NCBI GenBank assembly: GCA_964006375.1
Contig: OZ023262.1
Location: 194,929,907 to 194,993,906 of the forward strand
DNA: 64,000 nt
From: Tillus elongatus
Taxonomy: Eukaryota > Arthropoda > Insecta > Coleoptera > Cleridae
Direction of reading: 5' to 3'
Shown here: one piece after another, positions 33,666-46,804 of the stretch
How positions within the stretch are numbered: position 1 is the first letter of the stretch
Layout: each line of letters starts with the position of its first letter
The notes under the pieces: generated by a model
The model's database searches: none
Told to the model about the DNA's origin: nothing
The model's input: the letters and a program-made list of their open reading frames with translations, nothing else
Made by a program: the position numbers and the translations under genes

Positions 33666-34084
33666 AATGTGAAACATGTATATTTAGCTTCACTCTCTAA
33701 ACCTATCGTAAAGATAACTCAAGATAAACTTCAAGGATGCCGTGCAAAACCCAATAAATTTAGGATACTTAACAAGATCTCCTAATCAATGGTATCGAAT
33801 GCCCTGGATCAGTCCAACAGAACCATCACAGGGAGTGTACTGTTATCTAATGTACGCATGATATCATCTGTTACTGTTAAAAGTGTTGTGGCGCTGCTAT
33901 GACCGCTCCGAAAATCCGACTGAATTTCTGGCAGTATGAATCATTTGTCAAGATACTCACAAAGCTGCTGCTGCATGATCCTTTCGATATCCTTGAATAC
34001 CACAAGCAACTACTTACCATAGTTTCCTTACGAAGGCTCCACCCAGCCCAATGTTTTAACTCATGAATCCCTCTCTTCATACAT

Positions 34085-34335
34085 ACGTCAAGCAGGTTGT
34101 GAAGAAAATGTATTCCGACATCTTCCGTGCGTCGCCATCTTGCAATTCTAGAAGCGTCAACGAGCCTACTTTATTTTACTCGACCTATAACAAGTAGGTT
34201 GTTGAGAAAAATGTTTAGCCATTTTGCGTCCGCCATTTAAACCGTGTAGTCTTTCAATTTAATACCAATGTCGAGGGAATTGTGAGAAAATACTATGTCC
34301 ACATCTTGGAGCGTTCGCCATATCGAATATATAAC
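34085..34335 (+). repeat. Diverged tandem repeat, about 105 bp x 3
   Basis: Three successive related blocks start at GCAGGTTGTGAAGAAAATG (34,092), GTAGGTTGTTGAGAAAAATG (34,195) and GGAATTGTGAGAAAATACTA (34,276). Each is followed by a CATCTT..CGTNCGCCAT segment. Homology is clear but weak. Confidence 0.5.
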
Positions 34336-34495
34336 ATATTTATAACATAGGCTCTTACACTATCACCTGACCTATTATAATACACGCGTATAAAATTTGA
34401 CTTGACAAGACTTAACCTAAACATACTAGATTAGATTGAATTAGATTCATTGTGAGTGGGTTATTCCGGTCCCTCCTTCGCGACCTTAGGTGTAG

Positions 34496-35700
34496 TGTCA
34501 GTGTTTGACTCGAGACGGTGTCATGAAGTCCCGCTCTCGAGCAGAATCTAAGCGGGGTCGTTAGCTTGTTTCGAAGCTCACAAGCACAAAGTGGGTCTCT
34601 AAGTGCAGGTGTAATCTACCCCTAGAGATCTCAGGCCTCCTCCTAGTTCGTCCGGACCCCACATCCGTCAGTGTTTGACTCGAGTAAGTATCGTGAAGTC
34701 CTGCATCCGAGCAGCATCCGAGCGAGGTCGTTTGCCCGTTTTGAAACTCACAGAAGAGGCCTCAACCTCCAGTTGTAATACACCCCTAGAGATATCAGCT
34801 CTCCTCCTGATTCGTCTAGTCCTGACACCCACCAGTGCTAGACTTAAGGCGACATCCCATCGAGTCCCGCTCCCGAGCATCACTCAAGCGAGGTAGGGTC
34901 ACCTGGACCAGACGTCCGCCAGTGTTCAATTAACTCGAGAAGGTACCATGAAGTCCTGCTCTCGCGCAGCATCCAAGCAGGGTCGTTAGCCCGTTTCGAA
35001 TCTCACAAAGTAGGCCTCAATCTCTAGGTATGATCCACCGCTAGAGATCTCAGCCCTCCTCCGGGTTCGTCTAGACCCGATACCTGCCAGTGTTTGCTTA
35101 AATTTCACCCAAAAAATCGCCTCTCTGCAGAAGACGGTATTTTTTGCCCGTTTAGAAACTCAAAGAGAGTTAACATCTCTCCGAGTTAATCCGTCAGTGT
35201 TTGACGTAAAGCGGTATCATGAAGTTCCGCACCCGAGCAGCAACAAAGTAGGGTCGTCTGCTGGTTTCGAATCTTGTAGAAGAGGCCTCAATCTCCAGTT
35301 GTAAACCACCCTAGAGATCTCAGATCTCCCCGGGTTCGCCTAGACCCGACACCCACCAGTGCTAGACTCAAGAAGACATCCCACCGAGTCCCGCTCCCGA
35401 GCATCACTGACGCGAGGTCGTTCCTCCGTTTCGAAGCACACAGTGTACAGAAACTCCGAGTGTATACCACTCATCGCAGATCTCACACGACACCCGCCAG
35501 CGTTAAACCCAAGCGGGTATCATCTGGAACCTCGCTCCAACAACCATGCGAGGTCAATTGTCAATTTCTAAGGGCACAGTCGAGGCCTCAAAATCCGGGC
35601 GCATATCACTCCACATAGATATCCGCCTCCCTCCAGACCCATCTGGACCAGACCCCCGCCAGTATTCGACTTCAATTACTCGCCTCTTACAACAGGCAGG
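34496..35700 (+). repeat. GC-richer satellite-like tandem array, ~165-bp units
   Basis: Units begin with CAGTGTTTGACTCGAG-type motifs near 34,499, 34,670, 34,832, 34,919, 35,087, 35,193, 35,356, 35,496 and 35,658. Within units are CGAGCAGCATCCGAGCGAGG, GTCGTTAGCCCGTTTCGAA, a CTCAC..GAGGCCTCAATCTCC block and CCCCTAGAGATCTCAG. Some units are shortened. Base composition is much richer in G and C than the surroundings. Open frames on both strands are repeat artefacts. Uneven divergence between units indicates an old array. Confidence 0.75.
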
Positions 35701-36320
35701 AGTTACCTTTGGCCTATTATTTTATATCGTCTCCGGTCCCACAGGTGAGAACTATATAACTAACAAACAAAGAGCCTAACAGGTAAAGTTCAATAAACAC
35801 TTGTAAAAAAGGCGCGTATAAGCATGAAATGCCAGAATGCGAATAGAGTAAAATCGCAAACAGCGACAAATAAACTGCAATTGATTTATCTACCATTCTT
35901 TAAATTTCATTATTTGCTTTACTTGGAAAAATGTCACAAATTTACAAAATAAAGTACACAAAAAGTTCGATAGATAGAGTGCGTCGTTTAAGATTCAAGA
36001 CAGGTTCACTAAGCATTAAGCGGTTTACCTATTTCAGAACAAGAAATGTAATCGAATGTGTCTACAACACACATACCGTAAGCAAGAGAACAAGGCATTG
36101 CAGACTTTTTCCAGTAATCTGGTTTGTTGGATGTCTAACAAAATTTTCAGTACAGTAGCTTATTTTGAGATATGCCTTTTACTGTCTATTCGAAATAATT
36201 GCTTTCAAATTGCACTGTTAAAATGTGCGAATGGTAATCATACCGCAGCCAGTGCAGTCTGACGACACACACAACTTGCACTGCATTTATATTGACAGTT
36301 TATCTTTAGATGATAGTTGT
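35701..36320. other. AT-rich sequence, no gene recognised
   Basis: Nothing supported. Confidence 0.4.
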
Positions 36321-36324
36321 AATT

Positions 36325-36430
36325 TGAGTGAATTTTCGTAGAAAAAATTACTACCGACTTTTGAAAACACTTCTCCAAACGAGCGCGAGCTAGGCGTCTA
36401 GAACCTCTCTCTCTCTCTCTCTCTCTACAT

Positions 36431-36505
<75 letters not shown>

Positions 36506-36770
36506 TGTGTATGGCTATGTGTCACACCGACACCTCTAAAAATAATGGGCCGATTTTAATAAACTTCGGCAGGCACTATCCTTTTATAACTGTTTCGGAA
36601 AAATCTTTATCTACGAAAATAACAAAGCTATGGTAACCAAATTAGTTACATAGATTAAGGTTATAAAAAGTAAACTATATGAAAAAATTTAGATATCTGT
36701 GTTACAGGAAAGAGAAAGTTATAAGGATTGAATTTTTTTTAATGTTTACTGTCAGGTTATTTGTAACACA
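36325..36770 (+). repeat. TA-family repeat with (TC)n and (GT)n in place of (TA)n
   Basis: The left end (GTGAATTTTCGTAGAAAAAA, then CAAACGAGCGCGAGCTAGGC) and right body (CACACCGACACCTCTAAAAA, TAATGGGCCGATTTTAATAA) match the family. The central array is (TC)n at 36,403-36,427 plus (GT)n at 36,430-36,500 instead of (TA)n. The right terminus is missing. Confidence 0.7.
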
Positions 36771-36858
36771 GACGTATAGGCTGCACTTCTGGCTCCTCTA
36801 ACCCTTCCTTCAGCTGATTTAGTTACGCCATCCTTAGGCGAAAAATATTAATACAAAG

Positions 36859-36965
36859 AGCCTCAGTGGTTAAGTGGTAAGAACGTGCGCCTCTAAACCG
36901 AAGGGTACTGGGTTCGATCCTTCCCCTTTCACTTTTTTTAGTACATAATGTAACATTAACAGCAA
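36859..36965 (+). mobile_element. tRNA-derived SINE, head only
   Basis: tRNA-like head with box A region and box B (GGTTCGATCCTT), then about 40 bp of body; the rest is missing. Confidence 0.8.
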
Positions 36966-37210
36966 TCATTGTTAATAGGAAAAGAACTTATTATATACCT
37001 AAATATAAATGACAAATGTCGATAGACCACCACTAACATCAATACACTTACATATACGCCAGTGACGAGAATGTGTAATTTTAAATAGTGGCTTTTAGGA
37101 TTTTGGACCTCCAAAATTAAGGAGCACAAAATTGTAATTGACAGCGCAATGATAGTTAGACATTTGGTTAAAACCAAGTTTCTAAAATGACACCTTTTAC
37201 AACCACAAGA

Positions 37211-37545
37211 GTAGAGCCACGGTAGTTCAGTGGTAAGGACATGTATCTCTGAACTGAGGGGTACAAGGGTTTCCCTTCTACTTTTTCGATACATCCTGTA
37301 AAATTAACATCAACCGAAGTTGTGGCTTTGTATTTGAGCAAGATAAATGTCTGCACGTTCCGGGGCGTAAAGCCGTCGGTTCCGTGTCCATCAATGTTGG
37401 GCTCGTTTAAGATCCCAACCCTACTTACAGAAGGGCGGGGGTTCGGTAAAATTTACAGGCTAGTGAGGTGAAACTACTCCCTGGTGTCACTCATGGGCCA
37501 TAGTCGCGATATATCGACGTTAAAGAAACAAAGCACTGTGTTTCT
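37211..37545 (+). mobile_element. tRNA-derived SINE, copy 4
   Basis: The head is TAGTTCAGTGGTAAGGACAT; box B is damaged (AGGGTTTCCC). The body matches copy 1 through to CGACGTTAAAGAAACAAAGC. It abuts a retrozyme-like fragment. Confidence 0.8.
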
Positions 37546-37665
37546 AATGATGGTCAAAATCATGTAGCCTTACATACGTTGTTTCTATACTAGGATAAAA
37601 ATAACAGGGCAGGCAATTTAAACATTGTTAATTGTATGTTCAGTCTTTACGTATATAATTGTCTT
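37546..37665 (+). repeat. Retrozyme-like unit fragment
   Basis: TTTCTAATGATGGTCAAAAT then CATGTAGCCTTACATACGTT and the GGCAATTTAAACATTGTTAA block correspond to the part of the 319-bp unit downstream of the ribozyme. The ribozyme core itself is absent. Confidence 0.6.
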
Positions 37666-38099
37666 TATTAGAGCTATTGGAAAATAACAGTAATAGCCAA
37701 GCCATACATCGTATATTAATAGAACAAAATCCCAATTCAACACCCAAGGTCTGTGACCAATTGGAAAACATAATAGAAGTAACAATAGAATAATAAATTA
37801 ACCAGAGCATTCATGGATGGGTGAAAAACCAAAACCGAATCTGCAAACGTCCACCTGCAGAGATCACCTTCAAAACAGCTAACTCGTGTGGAAACCACCT
37901 TAAAGATCCACGCCCACCAGGGGCTATAAACGGAGGTATCCAAACAACGTACGAGCATTCCTACATCTCATTTCTACATTACTACTATCTTAGTCTTCAG
38001 TTAGATTTATGTCATTTTTTAAGTTCTCTTAAAGTTAATAGGGAAGAAAGTTACCTCGCGATAACATAGTAACTAGTTAGGCACTGGGCTGGCAATTCA
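37666..38099. other. Unassigned sequence
   Basis: Open frames of 73 and 82 residues occur on the two strands; neither is recognised. Confidence 0.35.
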
Positions 38100-38375
38100 G
38101 AGCTTTCAATGTTATTCGAGGCTGGCTACATTTAGCCGATTTAGTTTGGATGTGTCTTGTGTATCACTAGTATAGCACACTAGCGAGCTCCCATGAGAGC
38201 GAAACCGGTATGTGTTTCTACTGATGGTCAAAATGCATCTAGCCTTAGATATATTATTATATCTATTAAGGGAGAAAGTACCAGGACCGACAATTTAAAA
38301 ATCGTAGGTAAGTTGTATGAATTATTTATCTATAGCACTTTGTAATTATTAAGGCTGTCGACACAACATAGTCCC
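38100..38375 (+). repeat. Decayed retrozyme-like unit with broken hammerhead
   Basis: Aligns with the 319-bp unit from GAGGCTGGCTACATTTAGCC to GGCTGTCGACACAACATAG. The hammerhead region at 38,180-38,210 keeps stem II (GCTC/GAGC), GAAA and the ACCGGT helix III. However, the core CTGACGA reads CTAGCGA and the cleavage base reads A. Diverged and inactive. Confidence 0.65.
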
Positions 38376-38675
38376 TATAGTTAAATACCAACATGGCGAC
38401 AATGTCGTACACCTCACAATTTTTATAACAAATGAAGCAAGCGTACAACACAAAGTAAGTATCGGCACTCCCACAAACGCATAACTTCTACACGGGATTT
38501 GGAAACTTATGCGATACACTTTTTACATCTAAAGAAGTCTTAGATAAAGTTCCACAATACAGACCACAATTTAGACCTACAAGCAATACTAAGAGATATT
38601 TACACATTTTTTAGAAAAATGAGTGAGTAAGAACATTTACTTTAAAACATGACAAACGTCAGATTGGTAATTTGA
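38376..38675. other. AT-rich spacer
   Basis: Nothing recognised. Confidence 0.4.
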
Positions 38676-38679
38676 GATG

Positions 38680-39643
38680 TTCAAGCCCGATGTTGGTTGC
38701 AATTGTAAATGAGCTCCTGGCTACTTTGCCGTGGTCAAACTCACTTGTTGGGTTGCTAGACTTTTCGCCAAGCATAGCTGCTGGCTTTCTCGGTAGCTGG
38801 ACTGAAATGAATTTGAGCATTCATCGCTTTGGTAACCACCCTTTTAATACCCGTTGGTGACACAATCGTCTATATTGATCGATTGGCAATAGATGACGCA
38901 TGACTATCAAGCGGCGGCCTCGTTGCAGATGACGTCATCGTTATTTATTTTTCCAACGGTATCATATCATGTTCTCACCATCTGTGGAATCATTTCTATT
39001 GGTAATTGCAGGGAGCCAGGTTCGACTTACTTGAGAGCTTGTGAACGCCATTTGGGTTGAGACTGTTAGGATGTCTGTGTATTTCAAACGATTTCCTCCT
39101 GATTTGCTCATGATATCCCTTTACTCCTACAGGAACATCCGTCTTGTCAAATATTACTTTGTGGTTTTTCAAAACAGCCTATTTAGCTAACGACGACTTT
39201 TCAGGTTGCAGTGCTCACAAATATAGCTGAATCTGCATTCTCATTACGTCTTATGTTGTTTATACTATGTATAGTTTTCCGCATTCGTGTGGTATCTTAT
39301 GTATACCGAGCATGTGGAAATTGTATTTGGCTGTCTTTATTGATCCAAGCATGGTGCCAGTTTTTGTTGTGTACATAGAGGAGGTGCCAATATCCGTCTT
39401 CTTCAGTAAATTGGCTTCAGTGTCTGTGGTTCCTTGTGGGTAGGTATATACTTCAGGCGTATCCATAGTCTCTTGGTCTTTTTTAGACGTATGGCTTGCA
39501 ATATCCCTTTTTTGTATCCATTCTTTTCTGCCAATAGATTCAAAAGAGTGTCATTTAAAGAGTCATGCGTCCAAGACGGGCTAACAGACAAACGGACACG
39601 CGCGAAGAACCTACGGATGCCCGACCAAAGGAGACGGATTTCC

Positions 39644-39646
<3 letters not shown>
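38680..39646 (-). pseudogene. Penelope-like element fragment, minus strand
   Basis: From 39,600 downward the minus strand encodes the region before and within the GIY-YIG domain. IQKRDIASHTSKK comes first, then GTTDTEANLLKKTDIGTSSM, TKTGTMLGSIKT and GIHKIPHECGKLYIV, the GIY-YIG N-terminal block. Beyond a gap come LAK-AVLKNHKVIFDKTDV, KSFEIHRHPNSLNPNGVHKL and, in another frame, TGIKRVVTKAMN. This order is typical of PLE proteins. The 5' end of the fragment abuts the (TA)n array at 39,647. Stops and shifts are many. Confidence 0.8.

Positions 39647-39726
<80 letters not shown>
39647..39726. repeat. (TA)n array between two PLE fragments
   Basis: 80 bp of TA with a PLE fragment diverging on each side. 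Confidence 0.95.
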
Positions 39727-39728
<2 letters not shown>

Positions 39729-40300
39729 CAACCGCAGGTAAGATAGCCAAGTTACTAAAACATGAACATATTGGCACGATCTTTATACCCTTAGCAGATA
39801 TCTGCACCATGCTTACATCATTAATGACATCAAGGGTCCCTTTACACATGTTAGGAATACATAAGATACCAGGCGAATTCGGGAAGGTAAAAACAACAAG
39901 AACAGTATAAACGAAGATGCCGGAGGATCAGCAAAATCTAGTACTACAACTTCTTAGTTAGCTGAGCATGCTTTTTCTCAAAACCAAAACCTATTTGACA
40001 AAAGCTATGATTTTGCCACAGCAAAGACATATTACCAGCACATCAGGAAGACGGCGCCTGCAATACAGAAACATCCTAACAATCTCAACTGAGATGGTGG
40101 TTCCAAGTTAAGTTGAACCTAGCTCCCTCCACTTAGCAACACCAAGGATTCTACAGACACCGACAACATGAGACCTTATATACCGTTGGAAAAATCAATA
40201 ATGGTAACGTCATCTGCAACGAAATCACTGCCTGGAATGAGTGCATTATTCACAACCAATCGATCAATTTAGGCGATTGCATCATTAGCAGGTATAAAAA
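39727..40300 (+). pseudogene. Penelope-like element fragment, plus strand
   Basis: The plus strand reads GKIAKLLKHEHIGTIFIPLA and HMLGIHKIPGEFGKV (GIY-YIG start). Later segments are the reverse complement of 38,835-39,080 (e.g. GATCGATTGG, CAGATGACGT, TTTTTCCAACGGTAT). It is therefore a second copy of the same PLE facing the other way, truncated at the array and partly deleted. Confidence 0.8.
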
Positions 40301-40324
40301 GGGTTCCCAAAACAACAAGATTTA

Positions 40325-40525
40325 TACAAAAGTTGCTAAAGGTTGGCGTAGCTAATAAGTCATTTACATTAAGGTGCTTCCAAAAAAACTCTGCAAAATA
40401 TGTCCTTAACGCGTTATTATTTCTTTGCAAGAATGCGTTATCACAAGATATATTTTGCAAAGGTTTTTTGAAGCACCTTAATCTAAATGACTTTTTATTA
40501 CCTACGCAAAACTTTAACATTTTTA
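40325..40525. repeat. Imperfect ~200-bp palindrome
   Basis: The arms share GGCGTAGCTAATAAGTCATT, ATTAAGGTGCTTC and TTGCAAAATAT in inverted order. The whole could fold back; it is likely a small foldback or MITE-type element. Confidence 0.7.
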
Positions 40526-40762
40526 TGTTGTAATAAACGCTGGTGAGGCCCAGCTCAAGCAATAAGAATTTCTCAGGAACTGCATTAGTGATATTGCAAA
40601 AATTCATATCTTCTAAACGGATAGACTGAATTTCAAAAACCAAAAAATTATAATATTGGGAATCAAAAGCTCTTTTCAACGAGCTATCAGACGACCTCTA
40701 TACCTATTAGAAAAAATTGGAGGGATGACGCCCCCGTTGAGGAGGGTAATGTATAGGCTGTA

Positions 40763-41295
40763 CTTTTTTCGTCAAAAGTTGTCCCCCTGACAAGCCAACT
40801 TGACGTGTTTTAGGTTTTTGACAATCTTTTCCTGGCAGTTATGTCTCCCAACTCATTGTCAATGGGGCCATCTGTATAACATTGTTCAAGTTACCTATGC
40901 TAAAGGTATCCCGTTCTGATACTTTTACCAGAGGTCATCTCTCAGATTCACCATTTTTCTTTTACAGAAATTGCGATTAGTACTGTTATACTAAATTATA
41001 TTTTTCACAAAAATTCACCAACCTACTTTTTTCGTCAAAAGTTGTCCCCCTGACAAGCCAACTTGACGTGTTTTAGGTTTTTGACAATCTTTTCCTGGCA
41101 GTTATGTCTCCCAACTCATTGTCAATGGGGCCATCTGTATAACATTGTTCAAGTTACCTATGCTAAAGGTATCCCGTTCTGATACTTTTACCAGAGGTCA
41201 TCTTTCAGATTCACCATTTTTCTTTTACAGAAATTGCGATTAGTACTGTTATACTAAATTATATTTTTCACAAAAATTCACCCACCTATTTTTTT
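40763..41295 (+). repeat. 271-bp tandem duplication, near identical
   Basis: Units 40,763-41,033 and 41,034 to about 41,295 differ at only a few positions (CTCTCAG/CTTTCAG, ACCAACC/ACCCACC). No open frame is shared. A recent duplication. Confidence 0.95.
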
Positions 41296-42355
<1,060 letters not shown>

Positions 42356-42359
42356 CACT

Positions 42360-43045
42360 TAAAATAAGAGAAAACACTCAGTTACTTGAACCACTCTGTA
42401 TACTTATAAAGCAATCTTTTTGGTAGGCATCATATTGAAATTGGAGACTATAGTGAGTTTGACAGAAAATATTTGTGACCCATTTACCCTTGCAAGTGTA
42501 GCTTCGCTCTTTGGCCTCATACACCGTAGCGAACGTCTATGTATATTTATAATATCAAGTGTTTGCAATCAAATGCCTGTTTACGGATTCGTCAGTAAAA
42601 GCGAATTTAAATTTCAATCTGAGACATCGTATTGACATACTTATGCGAGTGAAATACCAAACTCAATTGAATTGTTTGGATATGGCCCATGAAATAAATC
42701 ATCCGTTGGAACGCCATCATACAACACGAATTTTTGCTTTTATTTGCAAACGAATGCCGCACGAAATTTGCTGAGTTTCTATAGAAAAGCGGCAAGCATT
42801 TGCAAGTTAATACTCTATTCTAAATAGGTCGTATCTCCAAACTCAATTCAAGCCAAACAGTTTTAGAACAATCAGAACACCATTTGTGATAGAAGCTCCT
42901 TAAAATGGCACATATCAAAGAGTAAGAAATATCGACGAATTAAAAAATAATTAGGTCGGTTAAAACTTGGTGCAGAATATTACAGATAAAAAACAAATGG
43001 GAAAGTAACTAATTCACTTAAGATTTTAACCCATTCGGTGTGAAG
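42360..43045. other. AT-rich sequence, no gene recognised
   Basis: Two short overlapping frames only. Confidence 0.4.
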
Positions 43046-43049
43046 GCAT

Positions 43050-43172
43050 TTTTTGTGAATTTTCATCAAGCAAATCACTATTAGAGACGTAACGATGGTG
43101 AGACTTTCGCAACAGTTTTTCAAATGATCGGAAATTAGTGCCCTCAGTACCCATATCCAAGATCCGTTTAAA

Positions 43173-43250
<78 letters not shown>
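43050..43250 (+). repeat. TA-family repeat, left half
   Basis: Left end GTGAATTTTCATCAAGCAAA, then GGTGAGACTTTCG and CCCATATCCAAGATC, ending in (TA)n 43,177-43,250. The right half is absent. Confidence 0.75.
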
Positions 43251-43252
<2 letters not shown>

Positions 43253-44865
43253 GGCCGCGATCGATACATGGAAATGTAGTGAAGTCTACCTTTTCAAAAT
43301 ATTGTCACGTTTCTGGTACTTCCGGTTATACCGGAGGTCGACACCAACTATCTTACTTTAAATAGAACACACTATATATTTTTGCAGTTTTCGATTTTGC
43401 GTTTAATTTTAAGTGAACTTTGTGTAAATTGTCTATACCTAAATCAGATACTTTCGAGATATCTCAATTTTTTAAGAAAAAAAGTGACAGCACCATATTA
43501 AAAATGTTGAATCTTGAACAGTGTAAGACTTTTAGATACAATATTTGCAACAGAAATGCTTTAGACATCGCTACATCTGCAAATAATTGCATAATGTCTG
43601 AGGCGTATTCGGGGCCCTTAATTTATCACTTTAAGAAGTTACAAAACTTGATTTTTTCAAATGGAACACCTACTGTATTACTCTACGGTCGAAAGAATGA
43701 TTTAATTCTCAATCGAATAATATATTTATATGTGCCTACATTTTAAGTTTTTTGGGTTACAGCGAATTTTGTTATTAACCGTGTAACATCTGAAATATTT
43801 CATTTTTCCCAGTAAGCTGTGAAAAAATAAAACAATTTAGTTTGTCTCGAGTGCCAAATTTGTTGTGAGAAGCTTTGTTAGTATTGTCTGTATCCACAAA
43901 CGTATTAATATAGATGCCATCACTATTAAATTATATTTTGTTACGGTCAGCTTTCCAGCTTCCGTACCATTTTGCTAATTCTGCAGAAGGTCCGAGAGAA
44001 TTTTAATAATGATTGCATATTTTTAACAATAAACAAACAGCAAATAACTATCGAACTGGACAATTTTATGAAACTTCGCTTTTATTTGCCATCGTAAAAC
44101 ACTTCTAAATCTTATCGAATATTCTCTTAGAGCAACGACTAAGGGGTCATCATACGAGAATATCTCACAGAAGGGAACCTTATTAAGGAGAAATAAATAC
44201 AATTCTTAGAATATCAGAGTCCGAGACGCAGTTCCTTAGCTGTGAAACACAAGGAACGTATTTATCTTAATTTTAACGGCTTTGGCCAAGGGACTATTAA
44301 TCTTAAGTCAAAATAAAATAACGTCGATTTTACATCTATCTAATATCTCCTACTAAGAGTTAGAGAACATACGAACGAGGAAAAATCAATATTTTAACTA
44401 GTAATGGGCACCTCTGGTGTTCTCTGTTCTTGTCTTTCGAGTTGGATGAATGAATAGAAGACGAAAACAGACGCAGTAGTCTTCTGTTAAGATGTGACGG
44501 TTGACTTTTTGAATTTTACATGTTGTTAGTGACGAGCAATAGAGCCTGCGTAGTTTAGATTACCACCAATGAAAAATTAGGCGGTAGATTTCGGTCTACA
44601 TGTGGGAAATGTGCTACTTAAGTAAATATGTGCGTCGAACCGAGCGAATCTGTTTGACGACGCGTTAGAAGTGCCATCTCCGAAATCAACCACTGTCTGT
44701 TAATGAAACTAATGCAATTACTGCTAACGTTATATAGGTTGTGTGTCAGTGTTTACCTGAAGTTATTAAATTTGTGCAAGACCATTTGGATAAATGGTAA
44801 AATTAATCTGCCTCCTTAACATTAATTGCAGAATTTTGAGGGAATTTTTCTATTCAATTGCAGGA
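43251..44865. other. AT-rich sequence with one unassigned open frame
   Basis: A 108-residue plus-strand frame (43,420-43,746; MCKLSIPKSDTFEISQFFKK onward) is open but I recognise no family and see no promoter or splice evidence. The rest is unassigned. Confidence 0.35.
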
Positions 44866-45010
44866 TTCTAGTATCTGGATCTAGTATCTGGCTCTAGTCT
44901 CTGGCTCTAGACTCTGGTTCCAGTCTCTATTTCTAGGCTCTAGTTCGCAGTCGAGGTCTGATCCAAAGTCTATTTCGCAGTCTAACTTTGACTCTAGATC
45001 TGGAAAATAA
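44866..45010 (+). repeat. Degenerate 12-13-bp minisatellite
   Basis: Repeats of TCTGGCTCTAGT-like units, with variants such as CTAGTATCTGGAT and TCTAGGCTCTAGT. Confidence 0.7.
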
Positions 45011-46804
45011 ATTCGAAGTCATAGTCAAAAATATAGGGCTGATGTTGAGCTCTGGTGACTGGTATTGTAGCATCTATTCTCTCTCTGAGTCTTAGTCCAC
45101 TCAGACCTCCAGGTCTCTTAAGTCTGGGCGTGCATTCTGACAAATCTGGGTCCCGCTAAGGCCTTCATTTACCTTCTGCATGGATTATCAAGCTGGTTAC
45201 AAGATTTCATCTAGGGCTTGACTTTGCCCATTTGGTTCATTGGAAGTGTTTCGGAAACAAGTGACTCCTGTTCAACTTAATGAATGTGTCAAAAATTTAT
45301 TTTTAAAGTTTAAGAGAAAATTCAGGTCAAGATCAGTTATATTCTTTCACATTCTTAAAAAGTTACGTTGCTGTTAGGGTTACTTTAACTTGAATGGGTT
45401 TTTTTAGCTGTAACTGTGAACTATAAATTTATTTAATTAGTCACGCATTTTAAGTATAAATATTGTTGTTCATCCAAGGTTGCTGTCTTTTAAATATTTT
45501 GGATTATTAATAAATTCTTGAAACCTCAAAGTAAATAATAGTATCTTTTCAGAGGTTCAGAATAAATTAAGGAGCATTACGCTCAGATCTTAAACTTATC
45601 TTGCAACAGGACACGCAATTCTAGCAATCTATGCAGATCTATCTGGCCAGAAAGAGTAATTAAGCTGGTATTAATTACATTTAAGAGCCTAATTTTTATT
45701 TACTGATAATATTCTCTCGTTTTGTTGTATTTTTATTCGCTAATGGTTGAATGATTTAAATTTTACATAGCACTGCATACAACACCAAACCATTTATTAT
45801 TGTTTAATAAAAACTGGTAATTGTGTTCTACTTCTGCTCTTTAACTTAACCACAATTTTCTTAATAAGTTCCCACAAGTGCAACAGCTTTATAAAACTTG
45901 ATATTGTCTAGATTTCTTTATTAACGAACATCTATGAAGCACAGAGTCTTGAACTGAAGGCCTTACAAATATGAGATTTTGGTCAATACTAACCAAATAG
46001 TAAGTATTAGTTTGACTATCTTTATGAACTGACGCGGTAACTTCCTAATTTTTTCTTTCTTGAATTACTAAATTATTCCTAACTTTGCCGAGTTATTGAC
46101 ATACATTTGTTTTGTTTCTGTCGGGTTATTATTATTATTATTATTATTATTATTTATTGGTAAAAATTACACATAATGTTAATACAATAAGTCTTATGCG
46201 ACTTGGGGTGTATCATATAACATAATTTAGAAGGTTGAATCCTAAATAGTTTGACAGTCCGACACCAAATTCAATAAACTTCAGATTTTGACGTACCAAA
46301 CTTAAATTTTTTTTCTCTTCTATTTCGCACCTTCTAACACTTCAACCATCACCTTCATTTACCATACATCTCTGCTATTCCATAATGTCTTTTTAACTGA
46401 TATTCTTTCCAAGCAACCCATATTTTCACTAACATTTTTAAATTTGTAGGAGATAAAAATTACTTTAGTTTGACAAATGTCATTCCATCTAAATCATTAA
46501 TAAATAATTTAAATTTGAAGCTTATATTAATTAATGTTGCTGTATTTGCTTTTAAATAAATAGGGTAGGATCTACAGAAAACTAATACTAGGAAAACGGG
46601 CTCAACTTACGAAGGTTACTTAAAGTTATTTGTAATTTATGGACAAAATTATAACAAGAACTTGCGATACATTTGCTGATCGATATCCCCATAATCAGAA
46701 ACCATCACCACATGCTGTATGACGCATCCTAGAGAATGTTAAATATCTTGGTATTACGAAAGGAGGTATCTAAAGAAGAAAACGTATTGTTGATGATAGT
46801 CTAA
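45011..46804. other. AT-rich sequence with (TTA)n at 46,122-46,153
   Basis: No gene recognised in 1.8 kb; only a trinucleotide run. Confidence 0.45.

Noticed and set aside
34675..34896. Open frames on both strands in the 34.5-35.8 kb array
   Set aside because: They coincide with GC-richer tandem units, occur in mirrored pairs on both strands, and match no family.
36238..36525. Thr-His and Cys-Val repeat frames
   Set aside because: They come from the (GT)n run in a TA-family copy.
43420..43746. 108-residue plus-strand frame as a host gene
   Set aside because: No recognisable motif, no support from neighbours; left as unassigned.
44866..45010. Coding repeat in the TCTGGCTCTAGT minisatellite
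   Set aside because: Frequent stops in all frames and irregular unit length.
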